From Gammaproteobacteria bacterium (lineage in GTDB: Bacteria > Pseudomonadota > Gammaproteobacteria > SZUA-152): 64,000 nt of DNA. Every line of letters begins with the position of its first letter. Position 1 is the stretch's first letter. The translations under genes and the position numbers were made by a program. This document shows positions 26,870-38,035 of the stretch, piece by piece. The notes under the pieces were generated by a model. The model saw nothing but the letters and a program-made list of their open reading frames with translations, searched no databases and was not told the origin of the DNA. The DNA lies in the NCBI GenBank assembly GCA_029882975.1, contig JAOUJW010000021.1, forward strand, positions 1 through 64,000. Reading direction: 5' to 3'.

Positions 26870-27124
26870 GGGGCAGTTCACCAATGACCTTATGAGTTGT
26901 CGGATTCTCGTCAAAGAGTCAAATCTTAAACGGCGAGTAGTGTCAAAATTGTAAATTCTGACATTGTAAAATGGTGATTAGTTTTATAAATGATTAATAG
27001 TTTAAACTTTGTATAAAACTGTGAACTTATTCAAGCAGTTTTTTACCGGCTTGAAATGGTGGTTTCAGTATCATATTTTTTATACAAAGAGTTCGGTAAA
27101 AATTATGATGTTATGGAGTTTATC
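26870..27124. other. icd-clpS intergenic region
   Basis: 255 A+T-rich bases. TTTATAAAT- and TATAAAA-like hexamers near 26985 and 27012 are possible -10 boxes for clpS but lack convincing -35 partners. No terminator hairpin for icd is obvious. Confidence 0.4.
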
Positions 27125-27463
27125 TTGACTAAACTGATACCCGTTCATTCCGGTGAGGAAACTCTTGGGGACGACGGCTTAGTCGTACAGGAGGCGCGTC
27201 CCAAGTTAAAACCGCCACCCATGTATCAAGTTTTGCTGCTAAATGACGATTTTACTCCCATGGAGTTTGTTGTTCATGTATTGGAGAAGTTTTTCCGGAT
27301 GGATCGTGACAAAGCCACCCGGATTATGTTGCATGTACACACTCAGGGTAAGGGATTGTGTGGAGTTTATGTAAAGGAAATCGCTGAAACTAAGGTGGCA
27401 CAAGTGAATGAGTACTCCAGAAGTAACAAACATCCACTTTTATGCACCATGGAAACGGTTTAG
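27125..27463 (+). CDS. clpS: ClpS, adaptor of the ClpAP protease
   Basis: 112 residues from TTG 27125. I chose this start because GGAG lies 7 bases upstream and the length then fits ClpS (about 106 in E. coli); ATG 27113 or 27056 would add residues without a ribosome binding site. N-degron pocket residues are present in [12 protein letters not shown] and MLHVHTQG. ClpS binds proteins with Leu, Phe, Tyr or Trp at the N terminus and hands them to ClpA. clpA follows 64 bases downstream. Confidence 0.95.
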   Translation: MTKLIPVHSGEETLGDDGLVVQEARPKLKPPPMYQVLLLNDDFTPMEFVVHVLEKFFRMDRDKATRIMLHVHTQGKGLCGVYVKEIAETKVAQVNEYSRSNKHPLLCTMETV

Positions 27464-27474
27464 GTGATTTCATG

Positions 27475-27490
27475 GCACACTCCTTGTACT
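27475..27490 (+). promoter_or_regulatory. Possible sigma-54-type -24/-12 element before clpA
   Basis: TGGCAC-N5-TTGTA has GG and GT separated by exactly 10 bases. The -12 GC of the consensus is GT here, which weakens it. It lies 38 bases before clpA. Confidence 0.25.
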
Positions 27491-27527
27491 AGAACGTCTA
27501 AAAGACAGTGAAAGTAAGAGGTAGGTT

Positions 27528-29789
27528 ATGTTAAGCGAGGAACTGGAGCTCACACTCAATCGTGCGTTTAAACAAGCACGTGACAAACGGCATGAATTCA
27601 TGACCGTTGAGCACTTATTGTTAGCCTTATTGGATAATCCCACCAGCAGTAACGCTTTACGTGCCTGCGGTGCGGATATCGATGTGCTGCACGATGAAAT
27701 CACCCGGTTTCTTGATGAAACCACTCCTATATTACCGGAAGAGGATGAAAGGGAAATTGAACCCACCCTTGGGTTTCAGCGGGTCTTACAACGTGCGGTG
27801 TTTCAGGTACAGTCGTCCGGCAACAAGGAAGTGACAGGCGCCAATGTTTTGGTGGCCATTTTCAGTGAACAAGAATCACAAGCTGTTTATTTGTTGAGCA
27901 AACAAAGTGTGGCCCGTCTCGATGTGGTCAATTACATCGCTCACGGAATTTCTAAAATTGAAGACGATCACGAAAGTGATCCGGTGGCACCGACCCAGGA
28001 AGAGGAATCCGATGCGGAGAATACCTCCAAATCACCTCTGGAAAGTTTTGCTATCAATTTGAATCGTCTGGCAATGGAAGGGAAGATCGATCCCTTAATT
28101 GGTCGTAAACAGGAAATAGAACGTACTTTACAGGTGCTCTGTCGTCGTCGTAAAAACAATCCCTTGTTTGTGGGGGAAGCCGGCGTGGGTAAAACCGCTT
28201 TAGCCGAAGGTTTGGCCAAGCAAATCGTGGATGGTGAAGTACCGCCGGTGTTGTCTAACGGTGTGGTGTATTCCCTGGATTTGGGAGCCCTGTTGGCCGG
28301 AACGAAATATCGCGGTGATTTTGAAAAGCGTCTGAAATCCGTGTTGTCCCAATTGCGTAAACAACCGGGTGCTATTTTGTTCATCGATGAGATTCACACC
28401 ATCATTGGTGCCGGGGCCGCATCCGGTGGTGCGATGGATGCTTCCAATTTGATCAAACCGGTATTGGCGTCGGGGGATCTGAAGTGTATCGGTTCCACCA
28501 CCTATCAGGAATATCGTGGTATTTTCGAAAAAGATCGGGCTTTAGCACGGCGCTTCCAGAAAATCGACGTTCCTGAGCCCACTGTACCGGAAGCAATACA
28601 AATTCTGGAAGGTTTGAAATCCCGCTTTGAAGAATACCATGACATTAAATTTACCCGACAGGCGTTGAAATCAGCGGTGGAATTGTCAGACCGCTATATC
28701 AACGAGCGCCATTTGCCGGATAAGGCCATTGATGTTATAGACGAAGCCGGTGCCACTCAACGTTTGCTGCCGCCGTCCAAGCGCAAGAAAACGATTGGTT
28801 GTAAGGATATTGAGTCCGTCGTAGCCAAGATAGCCCGTATTCCTCCTAAGCAGGTATCCAGCAGCGATAAGGAAGGTCTACGTAACTTGGAGCGGGATTT
28901 GAAATTGGTAGTGTATGGTCAAGATGATGCCATCACTAATCTGGCGACAGCCATTAAAATGTCTCGAGCCGGTTTGGGTACAGAGCAAAAACCCATTGGT
29001 TCCTTTTTGTTTGCCGGTCCTACCGGTGTTGGAAAAACCGAAGTGACCCGGCAATTGGCCAAGATTCTGGGTATAGAATTGATTCGTTTTGATATGTCCG
29101 AATACATGGAGCGCCATACGGTTTCCCGCTTGATCGGTGCACCTCCCGGTTATGTGGGTTACGATCAAGGCGGTTTATTGACCGAAGAGATCAACAAGCA
29201 CCCTCATGCTGTAGTGTTGCTGGATGAAATTGAGAAGGCCCATCCGGACGTTTTCAATCTGCTGTTACAAGTCATGGACCATGGTACGTTGACGGATACC
29301 AATGGACGAAAAGCGGATTTTCGCAATACGGTTCTGGTGATGACCACCAATGCCGGTGCCGAGCAGATTGCGCGGCCATCCATTGGTTTTATGCATCAGG
29401 ATCACACCACCGATGGTTCCGAGGTGATTAAAAAGACGTTTTCGCCGGAATTTCGTAACCGTCTTGATGCCATTGTTCAGTTTAAATCCTTGGACAGCTC
29501 CACTATCTGTCATGTTGTGGACAAGTTCCTGTATGAGCTGGAAACTCAATTGGCAGAGAAGAAGGTTACCTTACATGTGGATGACGAAGCCCGGCTGTGG
29601 TTGGCAGAACATGGCTATGACGAAAAAATGGGTGCGCGTCCCATGGCCAGAGTGATCAAAGAAAACATTAAGAAACCGCTGGCGGAAGAGTTGTTGTTTG
29701 GTCGATTGGTTAACGGTGGTGACTGCGAAGTGACCGTCGAGGATAATCAATTGGTTTTCAGGATAGAACAATTGGTTACCGTCAACTAA
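27528..29789 (+). CDS. clpA: ClpA, ATPase subunit of the ClpAP protease
   Basis: 753 residues. N-domain (1-145, two Clp repeats), then two AAA+ modules: Walker A GEAGVGKT near 214 with FIDEIH near 284, and GPTGVGKT near 497 with LLDEIEKAHP near 562. RPSIGF near residue 620 is the IGF-type loop that docks on ClpP. ClpA unfolds ClpS-delivered and other substrates. GAGGT ribosome binding site. A strong terminator follows. Confidence 0.97.
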   Translation: MLSEELELTLNRAFKQARDKRHEFMTVEHLLLALLDNPTSSNALRACGADIDVLHDEITRFLDETTPILPEEDEREIEPTLGFQRVLQRAVFQVQSSGNKEVTGANVLVAIFSEQESQAVYLLSKQSVARLDVVNYIAHGISKIEDDHESDPVAPTQEEESDAENTSKSPLESFAINLNRLAMEGKIDPLIGRKQEIERTLQVLCRRRKNNPLFVGEAGVGKTALAEGLAKQIVDGEVPPVLSNGVVYSLDLGALLAGTKYRGDFEKRLKSVLSQLRKQPGAILFIDEIHTIIGAGAASGGAMDASNLIKPVLASGDLKCIGSTTYQEYRGIFEKDRALARRFQKIDVPEPTVPEAIQILEGLKSRFEEYHDIKFTRQALKSAVELSDRYINERHLPDKAIDVIDEAGATQRLLPPSKRKKTIGCKDIESVVAKIARIPPKQVSSSDKEGLRNLERDLKLVVYGQDDAITNLATAIKMSRAGLGTEQKPIGSFLFAGPTGVGKTEVTRQLAKILGIELIRFDMSEYMERHTVSRLIGAPPGYVGYDQGGLLTEEINKHPHAVVLLDEIEKAHPDVFNLLLQVMDHGTLTDTNGRKADFRNTVLVMTTNAGAEQIARPSIGFMHQDHTTDGSEVIKKTFSPEFRNRLDAIVQFKSLDSSTICHVVDKFLYELETQLAEKKVTLHVDDEARLWLAEHGYDEKMGARPMARVIKENIKKPLAEELLFGRLVNGGDCEVTVEDNQLVFRIEQLVTVN

Positions 29790-29817
29790 GCACTCCGCAT
29801 ACAAGTGATAAAAACTG

Positions 29818-29848
29818 TGCCCGAGAGTTGCCGCTCTCGGGCATTTTT
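29818..29848 (+). terminator. Intrinsic terminator of clpSA
   Basis: TGCCCGAGAG pairs with CTCTCGGGCA in a 10-bp stem with a 6-base loop, followed by TTTTTAT, 29 bases after the clpA stop. Confidence 0.93.
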
Positions 29849-29970
29849 ATGTCTAGCAAAATCAGAGTGGAATCCACACAAGATTGCTTGTCGGATTACC
29901 ATCCGTCTACCGTAAAGCATCAAACTTCTTTGGATTCGATGTAAAACGTCTTGAAATGCTTTGAGAGGGA

Positions 29971-30189
29971 TTAACGCACTCGGAATACGATACGGCCTTT
30001 ACTGAGGTCGTAGGGGGTCAGCTGAACTTTAACGCTGTCTCCAGTGAGGATGCGAATGTAGTTTTTTCGCATTTTACCGGAAATATGGGCTGTAACCACA
30101 TGGCCGTTTTCCAGTTCCACTCTAAACATGGTATTGGGCAGGGTTTCAACCACCTTGCCTTCCATTTCAATGTGCTCTTCTTTTGCCAT
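29971..30189 (-). CDS. infA: Translation initiation factor IF-1
   Basis: 72 residues from ATG 30189 (an upstream in-frame start at 30222 is not used in the family). The sequence [11 protein letters not shown]...KGRIVFRVR is nearly identical to E. coli IF-1 throughout. It is an OB-fold protein that occupies the ribosomal A site during initiation. It is convergent with clpA. Confidence 0.98.
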   Translation of the reverse strand: MAKEEHIEMEGKVVETLPNTMFRVELENGHVVTAHISGKMRKNYIRILTGDSVKVQLTPYDLSKGRIVFRVR

Positions 30190-30440
30190 AAATGATAAGT
30201 GTAAACCTGTTTGATTTCCCATACAATTAGTATGGATAGAATGCAGGCAAATCCTTTACAAATCCGCCTGATACGCCAAAACGCAGACAGTATAGCTACT
30301 TATTGTTTAAATACCAGAGAAAAATTCAAATATTTTGCCGGGGACGAAGTGCCTGGTACAAGTCGGAGGCGATTGCACAAAGTATTGCAGAGGTAAGAGC
30401 CCAAGGATAGGTAAAGCAGGGATTGTCGAGAGCCGAGAGA

Positions 30441-30476
30441 GGCTTTTGCCGGAGAGTCTAGTTTCTGGCAAAAGCC
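30441..30476. repeat. Perfect 10-bp inverted repeat
   Basis: GGCTTTTGCC and GGCAAAAGCC flank a 16-base loop. It lies just after the stop of the minus-strand 78-residue gene and upstream of infA; no T tract follows, so a structured spacer or factor-dependent stop is possible. Confidence 0.55.
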
Positions 30477-30498
30477 AAAGGTTGTTACAACTGGGGGG

Positions 30499-30735
30499 TT
30501 ATACGTAAACGGCTTCTTTCCACGGTGCATGGGCCCAACCCACATAGGGTGAGTTGATGTTAGGCTCCAGGATCAATTCCATTCCCAGAAATACTAATAT
30601 GGCATTGAAGTCACGCGGGTCCTCAAGCTGTTGTTTGAGGCATTCCAGATGCGCATAGTTCATATATACCAAGTTAGGGCTATAACCGTGTTCCGCTTCG
30701 AACTCTTTCGCTACCGAATATATAGTGCTCAACAT
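30499..30735 (-). CDS. Small conserved-looking cytoplasmic protein, function unknown
   Basis: 78 residues from ATG 30735, which has AAGGGG upstream on the minus strand; a longer frame to 30840 lacks a site. It has no signal or membrane segment. It contains YVNYAHLE-like YMNYAHLECLKQQL and FNAILVFLGMELILEP blocks, suggesting a compact alpha/beta fold. It lies between infA and bpt on the same strand. Balanced composition and a clear ribosome binding site favour a real gene; the family is not recognised. Confidence 0.65.
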   Translation of the reverse strand: MLSTIYSVAKEFEAEHGYSPNLVYMNYAHLECLKQQLEDPRDFNAILVFLGMELILEPNINSPYVGWAHAPWKEAVYV

Positions 30736-30903
30736 AGTTATTATTACCCCTTGCGTTATTGCGCCGCTGTGATGGCGGTGCTCTAAGCTTTGTATCGTCT
30801 GGGGTAGTTTTTTCTTAATAGAGGGGCGGGAGCGGTACAAAAGTTTTACATTAGAAAACAGATTGTGAATTCAATGGTTTACGTATAATTACGTAAGGTC
30901 GGA

Positions 30904-31611
30904 TTAATTTCTCAGTAGTGTTCCCCAGCGGCCATCCTGGTAGCCCTGTAAAGGTTGATAACGGCTTTTGTAGCGCATTTTGTCGCAATCAGAAATGTAA
31001 TAGCCTAAATATACCCAAGGTTTATTCAGTTGTTGCGCCATTTTGATTATGTGCAAAATAGCTAAATGTCCCAGACTGCGTTGCTGCTGTTGCGGTTTGA
31101 AAAAGGTATACACAGCGGAAAGGGATTGTTCCAGTTCATCCACCACAGCAACGGCCAATAGTTGCCTATCTTGCCTGAACTCGTAAAATCCGGTGTTACA
31201 CCATCGGCTGCTTAAGAAATTCTCATATTCCTGTTCCGAAGGGTTTTCCATTCCACCGCCTTCGTGGCGAGCACTGACGTATTCACAATAGAGTTCAAAC
31301 TGTTCTTGATTGAACCGGGCCGGTGTGCGAATGATATGCAGATCCGAATTTTTACTTAAAGTGCGTTTGTGGTTGCGGCTAAAGCAAAATGCTGCTGCCG
31401 GCACACGTACTGAGATACAATCGCTACAAGACGGGCATTTGGGTGTGTAGATATAATTGCCGCTACGGCGAAAACCCAAGGTTAACAAATGCTCGTACAA
31501 TTTGGTGTTCATGGGTACATTCGGATCGGTAAAAACAGTGATCGCATCACGATCTGCCAGATAGCTGCAGGGGTGTATGTCACTTTGATACAGGTTTAAC
31601 AGATTAACCAT
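30904..31611 (-). CDS. bpt: Aspartate/glutamate leucyltransferase (Bpt)
   Basis: 235 residues from ATG 31611 (a longer frame to 31662 runs into aat). Bpt transfers Leu from Leu-tRNA onto proteins that start with Asp or Glu, making N-degrons read by ClpS. The N-terminal Cys-rich part (HPCSYL; CPSCSDC near 60) and GGGME, YLGYYI and MRYKSRYQP blocks are family features. It overlaps aat by 8 bases, so the two transferases are coupled. Confidence 0.95.
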   Translation of the reverse strand: MVNLLNLYQSDIHPCSYLADRDAITVFTDPNVPMNTKLYEHLLTLGFRRSGNYIYTPKCPSCSDCISVRVPAAAFCFSRNHKRTLSKNSDLHIIRTPARFNQEQFELYCEYVSARHEGGGMENPSEQEYENFLSSRWCNTGFYEFRQDRQLLAVAVVDELEQSLSAVYTFFKPQQQQRSLGHLAILHIIKMAQQLNKPWVYLGYYISDCDKMRYKSRYQPLQGYQDGRWGTLLRN

Positions 31612-32341
31612 GGTTGTCGTCGAGGTTACAATCCAATAGATCGGCCTGCCAGGTCCGCGCATGGGTAGGGGCGCTACAAAACTGATCCAGATGTTGCAGA
31701 AATTGCTGTCTCGGTATGAGTTCAGACCCCAGGCTCATGAGGTGAGGGGAACTGACCTGGCAATCGATGAGTTGAAAATCTCTGTCGATCAAGTATTGAG
31801 TTAAATGATACAGAGCCACTTTGGAGGCATTGTCCATGCGGCTGAACATGGATTCCCCGAAAAAAACCTTGCCAATGGCAATACCGTATAATCCACCGAC
31901 TAATTTTTCTTCGTGCCAACATTCGATTGAGTGGGCATAACCCATTTGGTGCAGTTGCAAATAGGCGTACAGCATTTCCGGCGTAATCCAAGTGCCGGGT
32001 TCCGTTCCTCGAGGTTGCGCACATTGCACCATGACCTGTTCAAATTCACGGTCAGCTGTTACATGAAACTTTGCTTTTTTAATTACTTTACGCAGACTTC
32101 TGGAAACCTTGAGATGCTGCGGGTATAAAACGGCGCGGGGGTCCGGGGACCACCATAGAATGGGTTGATCTTTATTGTACCAGGGAAAAATACCATTGGG
32201 ATAAGCCGACAGCAGACGTTGCGGGTGCAATGAACCACCGACAGCCAGCAAGCCATCCGGCTCACTTAATGCCAGCTCGGCATGAGGAAAGCGGAAGCTA
32301 GAGTCATTGGGGTCGATCCAAAATGGGGCTTGTCCTCGCAT
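31604..32341 (-). CDS. aat: Leucyl/phenylalanyl-tRNA-protein transferase (Aat)
   Basis: 245 residues. Family blocks PNGIFPWY (about 47-54), WWSPDPRAV, GGLYGIAIG and FGESMFSR are all present. It attaches Leu or Phe to proteins with N-terminal Arg or Lys, creating ClpS substrates. It overlaps the downstream bpt by 8 bases and begins on the last base of the upstream COG3146 gene. Confidence 0.97.
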   Translation of the reverse strand: MRGQAPFWIDPNDSSFRFPHAELALSEPDGLLAVGGSLHPQRLLSAYPNGIFPWYNKDQPILWWSPDPRAVLYPQHLKVSRSLRKVIKKAKFHVTADREFEQVMVQCAQPRGTEPGTWITPEMLYAYLQLHQMGYAHSIECWHEEKLVGGLYGIAIGKVFFGESMFSRMDNASKVALYHLTQYLIDRDFQLIDCQVSSPHLMSLGSELIPRQQFLQHLDQFCSAPTHARTWQADLLDCNLDDNHG

Positions 32342-33492
32342 CAGTTGGCCTGTTTGTAAGGAGAATGGGCGATGAGACTGTCGCGATAGTGCCGGATACC
32401 TTTTTGTTCCCGTTCCAGAAAGGCGGCGATGATCTGTCGGAATTCCGGATGGGCGATCCAGTGCGCAGAATGGGTCAGTGTGGGTAAAAATCCGCGACTG
32501 ATTTTGTGTTCCCCTTGGGCGCCGGGCTCAAATCGCAGCAGTTGCTCTCTAATACAGTACTCAATACCCTGATAATAGCAAAGTTCAAAATGCAGGTTAT
32601 TGTACGCTTCATCACAACCCCAGTGGCGTCCATAAAGATGTTGCCGATCGCGCATACAAAACGCGCTGGCAATGATTCGATTACCGTCATAGGCCTGAAA
32701 CAATAAAGTTTCCTGGGGAAGGGTTTGCGCAATTTCCTGGAAAAACTCCAGGGACAGCGTGGGGTATCCACCCAGACGATAAAATGTGGAGCTATAGTGG
32801 CGGTGGAACTGCTGCCATTGTTCTTCAGTGCTTTGTTCACCGTTGCTGATTCGAAGCTGCAATGGGGTTTGTTGCACGGTTTTACGTTCCCGCACAATGT
32901 TCTTGCGCTTGCGTGAACTGAGTTGTTGCAGGAAATCGTCAAAGTCCGCATAGACCCGGGGTTGACGATTATGCCAATGGAACTGGCAGGCGATGCGCGG
33001 TAGAAGCCCTATGGATTCCAGTTGCCGTGCCATTGATGCTTCTGGAAATAAGACGTGCAGGGAAGAAATGTTTTCCGATAGAGCATATTCCAGTGTGCCG
33101 TTGATTATTTGCTTAACAATTTTTTTGGCTTCGATCTGTGGTACGGACGGGTCTATCAATAGTCGTGGTCCGGTGATAGGTGTGTAAGGTACCGCACTGA
33201 CCAATTTAGGGTAATAGGCGAGGCCGCTGCGTTCGTAAGCATCGGCCCAGGACCAGTCAAAAACGAATTCGCCATAGGAATTGTTTTTGACGTACATGGG
33301 CATGGCTGCGAGTATGCGATCCTCGTCCTTATGAATCACGTGACGCGGGAACCAGCCAAAGGGTTCGCAACTGTGGTTCTCCAGGGCCAGGAGAAAGGCG
33401 TGACGCATAAATGGCGTGTTGTTGTCTCCCAGCATTTGATCCCAACGATGGGCATCAATGTCTTTAATGCTATGGAGAATCTCGGTGCTCAT
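32341..33492 (-). CDS. GNAT-fold acyltransferase-like protein (COG3146/DUF482 family)
   Basis: 383 residues. The pattern HSIKDIDAHRWDQM, FMRHAFLLALE near 28 and FYRLGGYPTLS near 238 fits the COG3146 family, which resembles FemAB and GNAT acyltransferases; no substrate is established. It is cytoplasmic with no membrane segment. It is first of the COG3146-aat-bpt run, overlapping aat by one base. A role in transferring an aminoacyl group would fit its neighbours, but that is inference. Confidence 0.85.
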   Translation of the reverse strand: MSTEILHSIKDIDAHRWDQMLGDNNTPFMRHAFLLALENHSCEPFGWFPRHVIHKDEDRILAAMPMYVKNNSYGEFVFDWSWADAYERSGLAYYPKLVSAVPYTPITGPRLLIDPSVPQIEAKKIVKQIINGTLEYALSENISSLHVLFPEASMARQLESIGLLPRIACQFHWHNRQPRVYADFDDFLQQLSSRKRKNIVRERKTVQQTPLQLRISNGEQSTEEQWQQFHRHYSSTFYRLGGYPTLSLEFFQEIAQTLPQETLLFQAYDGNRIIASAFCMRDRQHLYGRHWGCDEAYNNLHFELCYYQGIEYCIREQLLRFEPGAQGEHKISRGFLPTLTHSAHWIAHPEFRQIIAAFLEREQKGIRHYRDSLIAHSPYKQAN

Positions 33493-33567
33493 ACGTCGTG
33501 GATTGAATGCACGATCTGCAAGGCTCAGTTAAGCGGCCGGATCCGCTGTGCAGGTCCGGCTGGATTG

Positions 33568-34515
<948 letters not shown>

Positions 34516-34600
34516 TTAACATTTCCTCAAAGATCAGACGAAAAAGATGGTCTTCAGCTACAATTGTACGAGATGTGATTCTTACGCTAAAGGAGACAAA

Positions 34601-35665
34601 ATGCAAATTGGTATTCCCAGTGAAGTAAAAACTCTGGAAGGTCGTGTGGCCTTAATTCCGGAGGCGGCGGGGGAACTGGTTAAACAGGGACACGAGGTTT
34701 TCATTCAACGCGGGGCAGGTAAGCACAGCGGTTATAGTGATGACGATTATGAGGCTGTGGGTTTGAGCGTGGTTGAAAATGCGCAAGTCTTATTTGAAAA
34801 ATCCCGTCTCATTGTCAAGGTAAAAGAACCCCAGGCCCAGGAATTGTCTTTATTTCGACGTGACCACATTCTATTTTCCTATTTACATCTGGCGGCGGAA
34901 TTGCCCTTGATGGAAAAATTACAGGCGATCGGCCTGACCGCCATTGCTTTCGAAACGGTGGAAACCGCAGACGGTCGTCTGCCTTTGCTGGCCCCCATGA
35001 GTGATATTGCAGGACGCATCGCAGTGCAAGTGGGTGCTACTTTGTTGCACCGGCCTCAAGGGGGCAAGGGTTTGCTCCTGGGGGGGTTGCCGGCGGCTCC
35101 GCGGGGACAGGTGGTGATTTTAGGCGCGGGTGTGGCCGGGGGTAATGCAGCCCTGTTAGCAGCGGGTATGGGGGCCAATGTCACCGTGTTTGATCGAAAT
35201 CGCGACAAATTGGAAGCCATGCGCCGATTAGGGGCGAATGTGACGGCTCTGTATCCTTATCAAGCCTCTTTAAAAGAGGCGGTGCGGCAGGCGGATTTGC
35301 TCATTGGAGCCGTTTTAGTGACAGGCGAACGTGCACCGCATTTGGTGGATGCGGAGATGGTGAAGTCTATGCAGGCCGGCAGTGTTATTATCGACATTTC
35401 CGTAGACCAGGGTGGTTGTATTGAGACCACCAAACCCACCAACTATAAAAATCCCACTTTTTTGTGGGAAAACGTGGTGCACTTTGGTGTTACGAATATG
35501 CCCGGAGCAGTGCCCCGCAGTGCCTCACAGGCTTTGTCGGCTGCCATTTTGCCCTATGTCAGTGCCCTGGGTGGACCGCAGTGGCGCGATCATGCGGAGT
35601 TGTCTGCGGGAATTAATGTAAAAGACGGTGAAATTCTGCATCCGGCGCTTAAGCTGGTAAAATAG
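34601..35665 (+). CDS. ald: Alanine dehydrogenase
   Basis: 354 residues from ATG 34601, preceded by AAAGGAG; the in-frame start at 34547 lacks a site. Typical start MQIGIPSEVK, catalytic Lys/His region (K74, H95 area) and NAD-binding GAGVAGGNAA near 179. It interconverts alanine and pyruvate with NADH and ammonia. It lies between trxB and ftsK, where many gammaproteobacteria have lrp. Confidence 0.95.
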   Translation: MQIGIPSEVKTLEGRVALIPEAAGELVKQGHEVFIQRGAGKHSGYSDDDYEAVGLSVVENAQVLFEKSRLIVKVKEPQAQELSLFRRDHILFSYLHLAAELPLMEKLQAIGLTAIAFETVETADGRLPLLAPMSDIAGRIAVQVGATLLHRPQGGKGLLLGGLPAAPRGQVVILGAGVAGGNAALLAAGMGANVTVFDRNRDKLEAMRRLGANVTALYPYQASLKEAVRQADLLIGAVLVTGERAPHLVDAEMVKSMQAGSVIIDISVDQGGCIETTKPTNYKNPTFLWENVVHFGVTNMPGAVPRSASQALSAAILPYVSALGGPQWRDHAELSAGINVKDGEILHPALKLVK

Positions 35666-35724
35666 ATAGAACACAAGTGCTTTATTGATGGTCCAAACAG
35701 CAAACCAACAACAGGGATTCTAAT

Positions 35725-38013
35725 TTGCCTTCATCTGTTACGAAGAAATCTCCCCCGCTGGCCGGGCACATGATCCGGGGACTGAAAGAAGCCGCCTTGA
35801 TCGTATTTTGGGCCGTAGCGCTGTACATGAGTGCGTCTCTGATAACGTACACCCAAACCGACCCCGGCTGGTCCCATAGTGACACCACCGAGGTGGTGGC
35901 GAATGCGGGAGGGCCTGCCGGAGCCTGGTTTGCCGATGTGTTTTTGTATTTGTTTGGCTATATGGCTTATTTGTTTCCTATTATGGTGGCATATACCGGT
36001 TGGCTCATATTTGCCGGACGCAATGAGGACCAGGACTTTGATTTGCGCATGGTCTCTTTGCGTTTTATTGGATTTGTGCTCACTTTATGCGCCGGAACCG
36101 GCTTGGCAACCCTGCATTTTCAGACCCAGGTAACCCTGCCTTTGGATTCCGGGGGTATCCTGGGGGACGTGGTGGCCCAAGGTTTGGTGGGAGTGTTCAA
36201 TTTCATGGGCGGTACCTTGTTGTTAATTGCCCTGTTTCTTACCGGTATCTCTTTATTTACCAGTTTGTCCTGGATTGTATTGATGGATAAAACCGGGGCC
36301 ATGACACTGGGTTTGTTGGATCGGTTGCTGGAACAGTGGTACAACTTTAAAGAAAACTGGGCGACCCGCCGTGCCAAAATGGAACGGGAACAAGTGGTTA
36401 AGGAAGTCAAAAAAGCCCGGACTAAGCGTTTACCTCCGCTTATAGAAGCCTTGCCTGATCCCATCGAGGAATCCGAGCGCGCCGGTAAGGAACGGCAGAT
36501 ACCGTTGTTTGAGAGCGACAGCAATTTACCGTCACTGTCTCTGTTGGATGTCGCGGACGCGCCCAAAAACCACATGGCTAAGGCCGCTTTGGAAGCCATA
36601 TCCCGCCAAGTGGAGCTTAAGCTCAAAGATTTCAATATTGAGGTCCAGGTGGTTGCGGTGCATCCGGGGCCGGTGGTGACCAGTTTTGAGCTGGAACCGG
36701 CTCCAGGTATAAAGGTCAGTCAAATCAGCAACTTGTCCAAGGATTTGGCGCGTTCTTTGTCGGCTATCAGCGTTCGTGTGGTCGAGGTGATTCCCGGTAA
36801 ATCTACCGTTGGTTTAGAGGTACCCAATGAAGTGCGGGAAGTCGTACGCCTCAGTGAAGTGCTGAAGTCCAAAGTGTTTGATAAGGCCCGCTCTCCACTG
36901 AGTATCGCATTGGGTAAGAACATCAGCGGTCATCCCGTGATTGTGGATCTGGCTAAAATGCCCCACTTACTGGTAGCAGGGACCACCGGTTCCGGTAAGT
37001 CCGTGGGTTTGAATGCTATGGTGTTGAGCTTGTTGTACAACTCCACGCCTAACGAGGTTCGCATGATCATGATTGATCCGAAAATGCTGGAGCTGTCCGT
37101 TTATGAGGGCATTCCTCATTTATTGGCACCGGTCGTTACGGACATGAAGCAAGCTGCCAATGCCCTGCGTTGGTGTGTGGCGGAAATGGAGCGGCGTTAT
37201 ACTCTGATGGCCTTATTGGGGGTGCGTAACCTCAATGGGTATAACACCAAGGTGAGTGAGGCGATTCAACAGGGCGAGCCTATCGTGGATCCCACCTATA
37301 AACCCGATGTCCTCAGCGATCCCGATGAGGTTCGACATCTGGAGCCCTTGCCTTATCTGGTGGTTGTGGTGGATGAATTGGCCGATTTGATGATGGTGGT
37401 GGGCAAGAAGGTGGAAGAGTTAATTGCTCGTCTAGCGCAAAAAGCCCGTGCTGCCGGTATGCATTTGATTTTGGCCACCCAACGACCGTCAGTGGATGTA
37501 TTGACCGGTTTGATCAAAGCCAATATTCCTACCCGTATTGCTTTCCAGGTTTCGGCCAAGGTGGATTCGCGGACCATATTGGATCAGGGTGGGGCTGAAC
37601 AATTGTTGGGACACGGGGACATGCTATATCTGGCTCCCGGTACAGGTATCCCAACTCGCGTTCATGGTGCATTTGTGTCGGATCATGAAGTACACCGGGT
37701 GGTGAAGGATGTGCGTTCTAAAGGAGCCCCCGAGTACATTGAAGATATTCTGGAAGGACCCTCCAACAGCGATGGCGGGGATTTTTCCGTTTATGATGAT
37801 CCGGACCAAGTGGACGAATTGTACGATCAAGCAGTGGCTTTTGTCACAGAAACCCGTAAAGCGTCTATTTCCTCGGTACAGCGGCGCCTGCGAATAGGGT
37901 ACAATCGTGCCGCTCGAATGGTAGAGGAAATGGAACGCGCCGGTGTGGTGAGCTCGACCCAGGCCAATGGCACTCGGGAAGTGCTGGCACCGCCACCCCC
38001 CAGTTTGGATTAA
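35725..38013 (+). CDS. ftsK: DNA translocase FtsK
   Basis: 762 residues from TTG 35725 with GGGA upstream; ATG 35770 is an alternative. Four transmembrane helices in the first ~190 residues anchor it at the septum. A short linker leads to the RecA-like motor with Walker A GTTGSGKS near 420 and DELADLMM near 550, then a C-terminal gamma winged-helix (about 695-755) that reads KOPS. It moves chromosome dimers for XerCD resolution. The linker is short compared with E. coli FtsK (1,329 residues). Confidence 0.96.
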   Translation: MPSSVTKKSPPLAGHMIRGLKEAALIVFWAVALYMSASLITYTQTDPGWSHSDTTEVVANAGGPAGAWFADVFLYLFGYMAYLFPIMVAYTGWLIFAGRNEDQDFDLRMVSLRFIGFVLTLCAGTGLATLHFQTQVTLPLDSGGILGDVVAQGLVGVFNFMGGTLLLIALFLTGISLFTSLSWIVLMDKTGAMTLGLLDRLLEQWYNFKENWATRRAKMEREQVVKEVKKARTKRLPPLIEALPDPIEESERAGKERQIPLFESDSNLPSLSLLDVADAPKNHMAKAALEAISRQVELKLKDFNIEVQVVAVHPGPVVTSFELEPAPGIKVSQISNLSKDLARSLSAISVRVVEVIPGKSTVGLEVPNEVREVVRLSEVLKSKVFDKARSPLSIALGKNISGHPVIVDLAKMPHLLVAGTTGSGKSVGLNAMVLSLLYNSTPNEVRMIMIDPKMLELSVYEGIPHLLAPVVTDMKQAANALRWCVAEMERRYTLMALLGVRNLNGYNTKVSEAIQQGEPIVDPTYKPDVLSDPDEVRHLEPLPYLVVVVDELADLMMVVGKKVEELIARLAQKARAAGMHLILATQRPSVDVLTGLIKANIPTRIAFQVSAKVDSRTILDQGGAEQLLGHGDMLYLAPGTGIPTRVHGAFVSDHEVHRVVKDVRSKGAPEYIEDILEGPSNSDGGDFSVYDDPDQVDELYDQAVAFVTETRKASISSVQRRLRIGYNRAARMVEEMERAGVVSSTQANGTREVLAPPPPSLD

Positions 38014-38035
38014 GAACCTCTAATTGGTGTATTCA

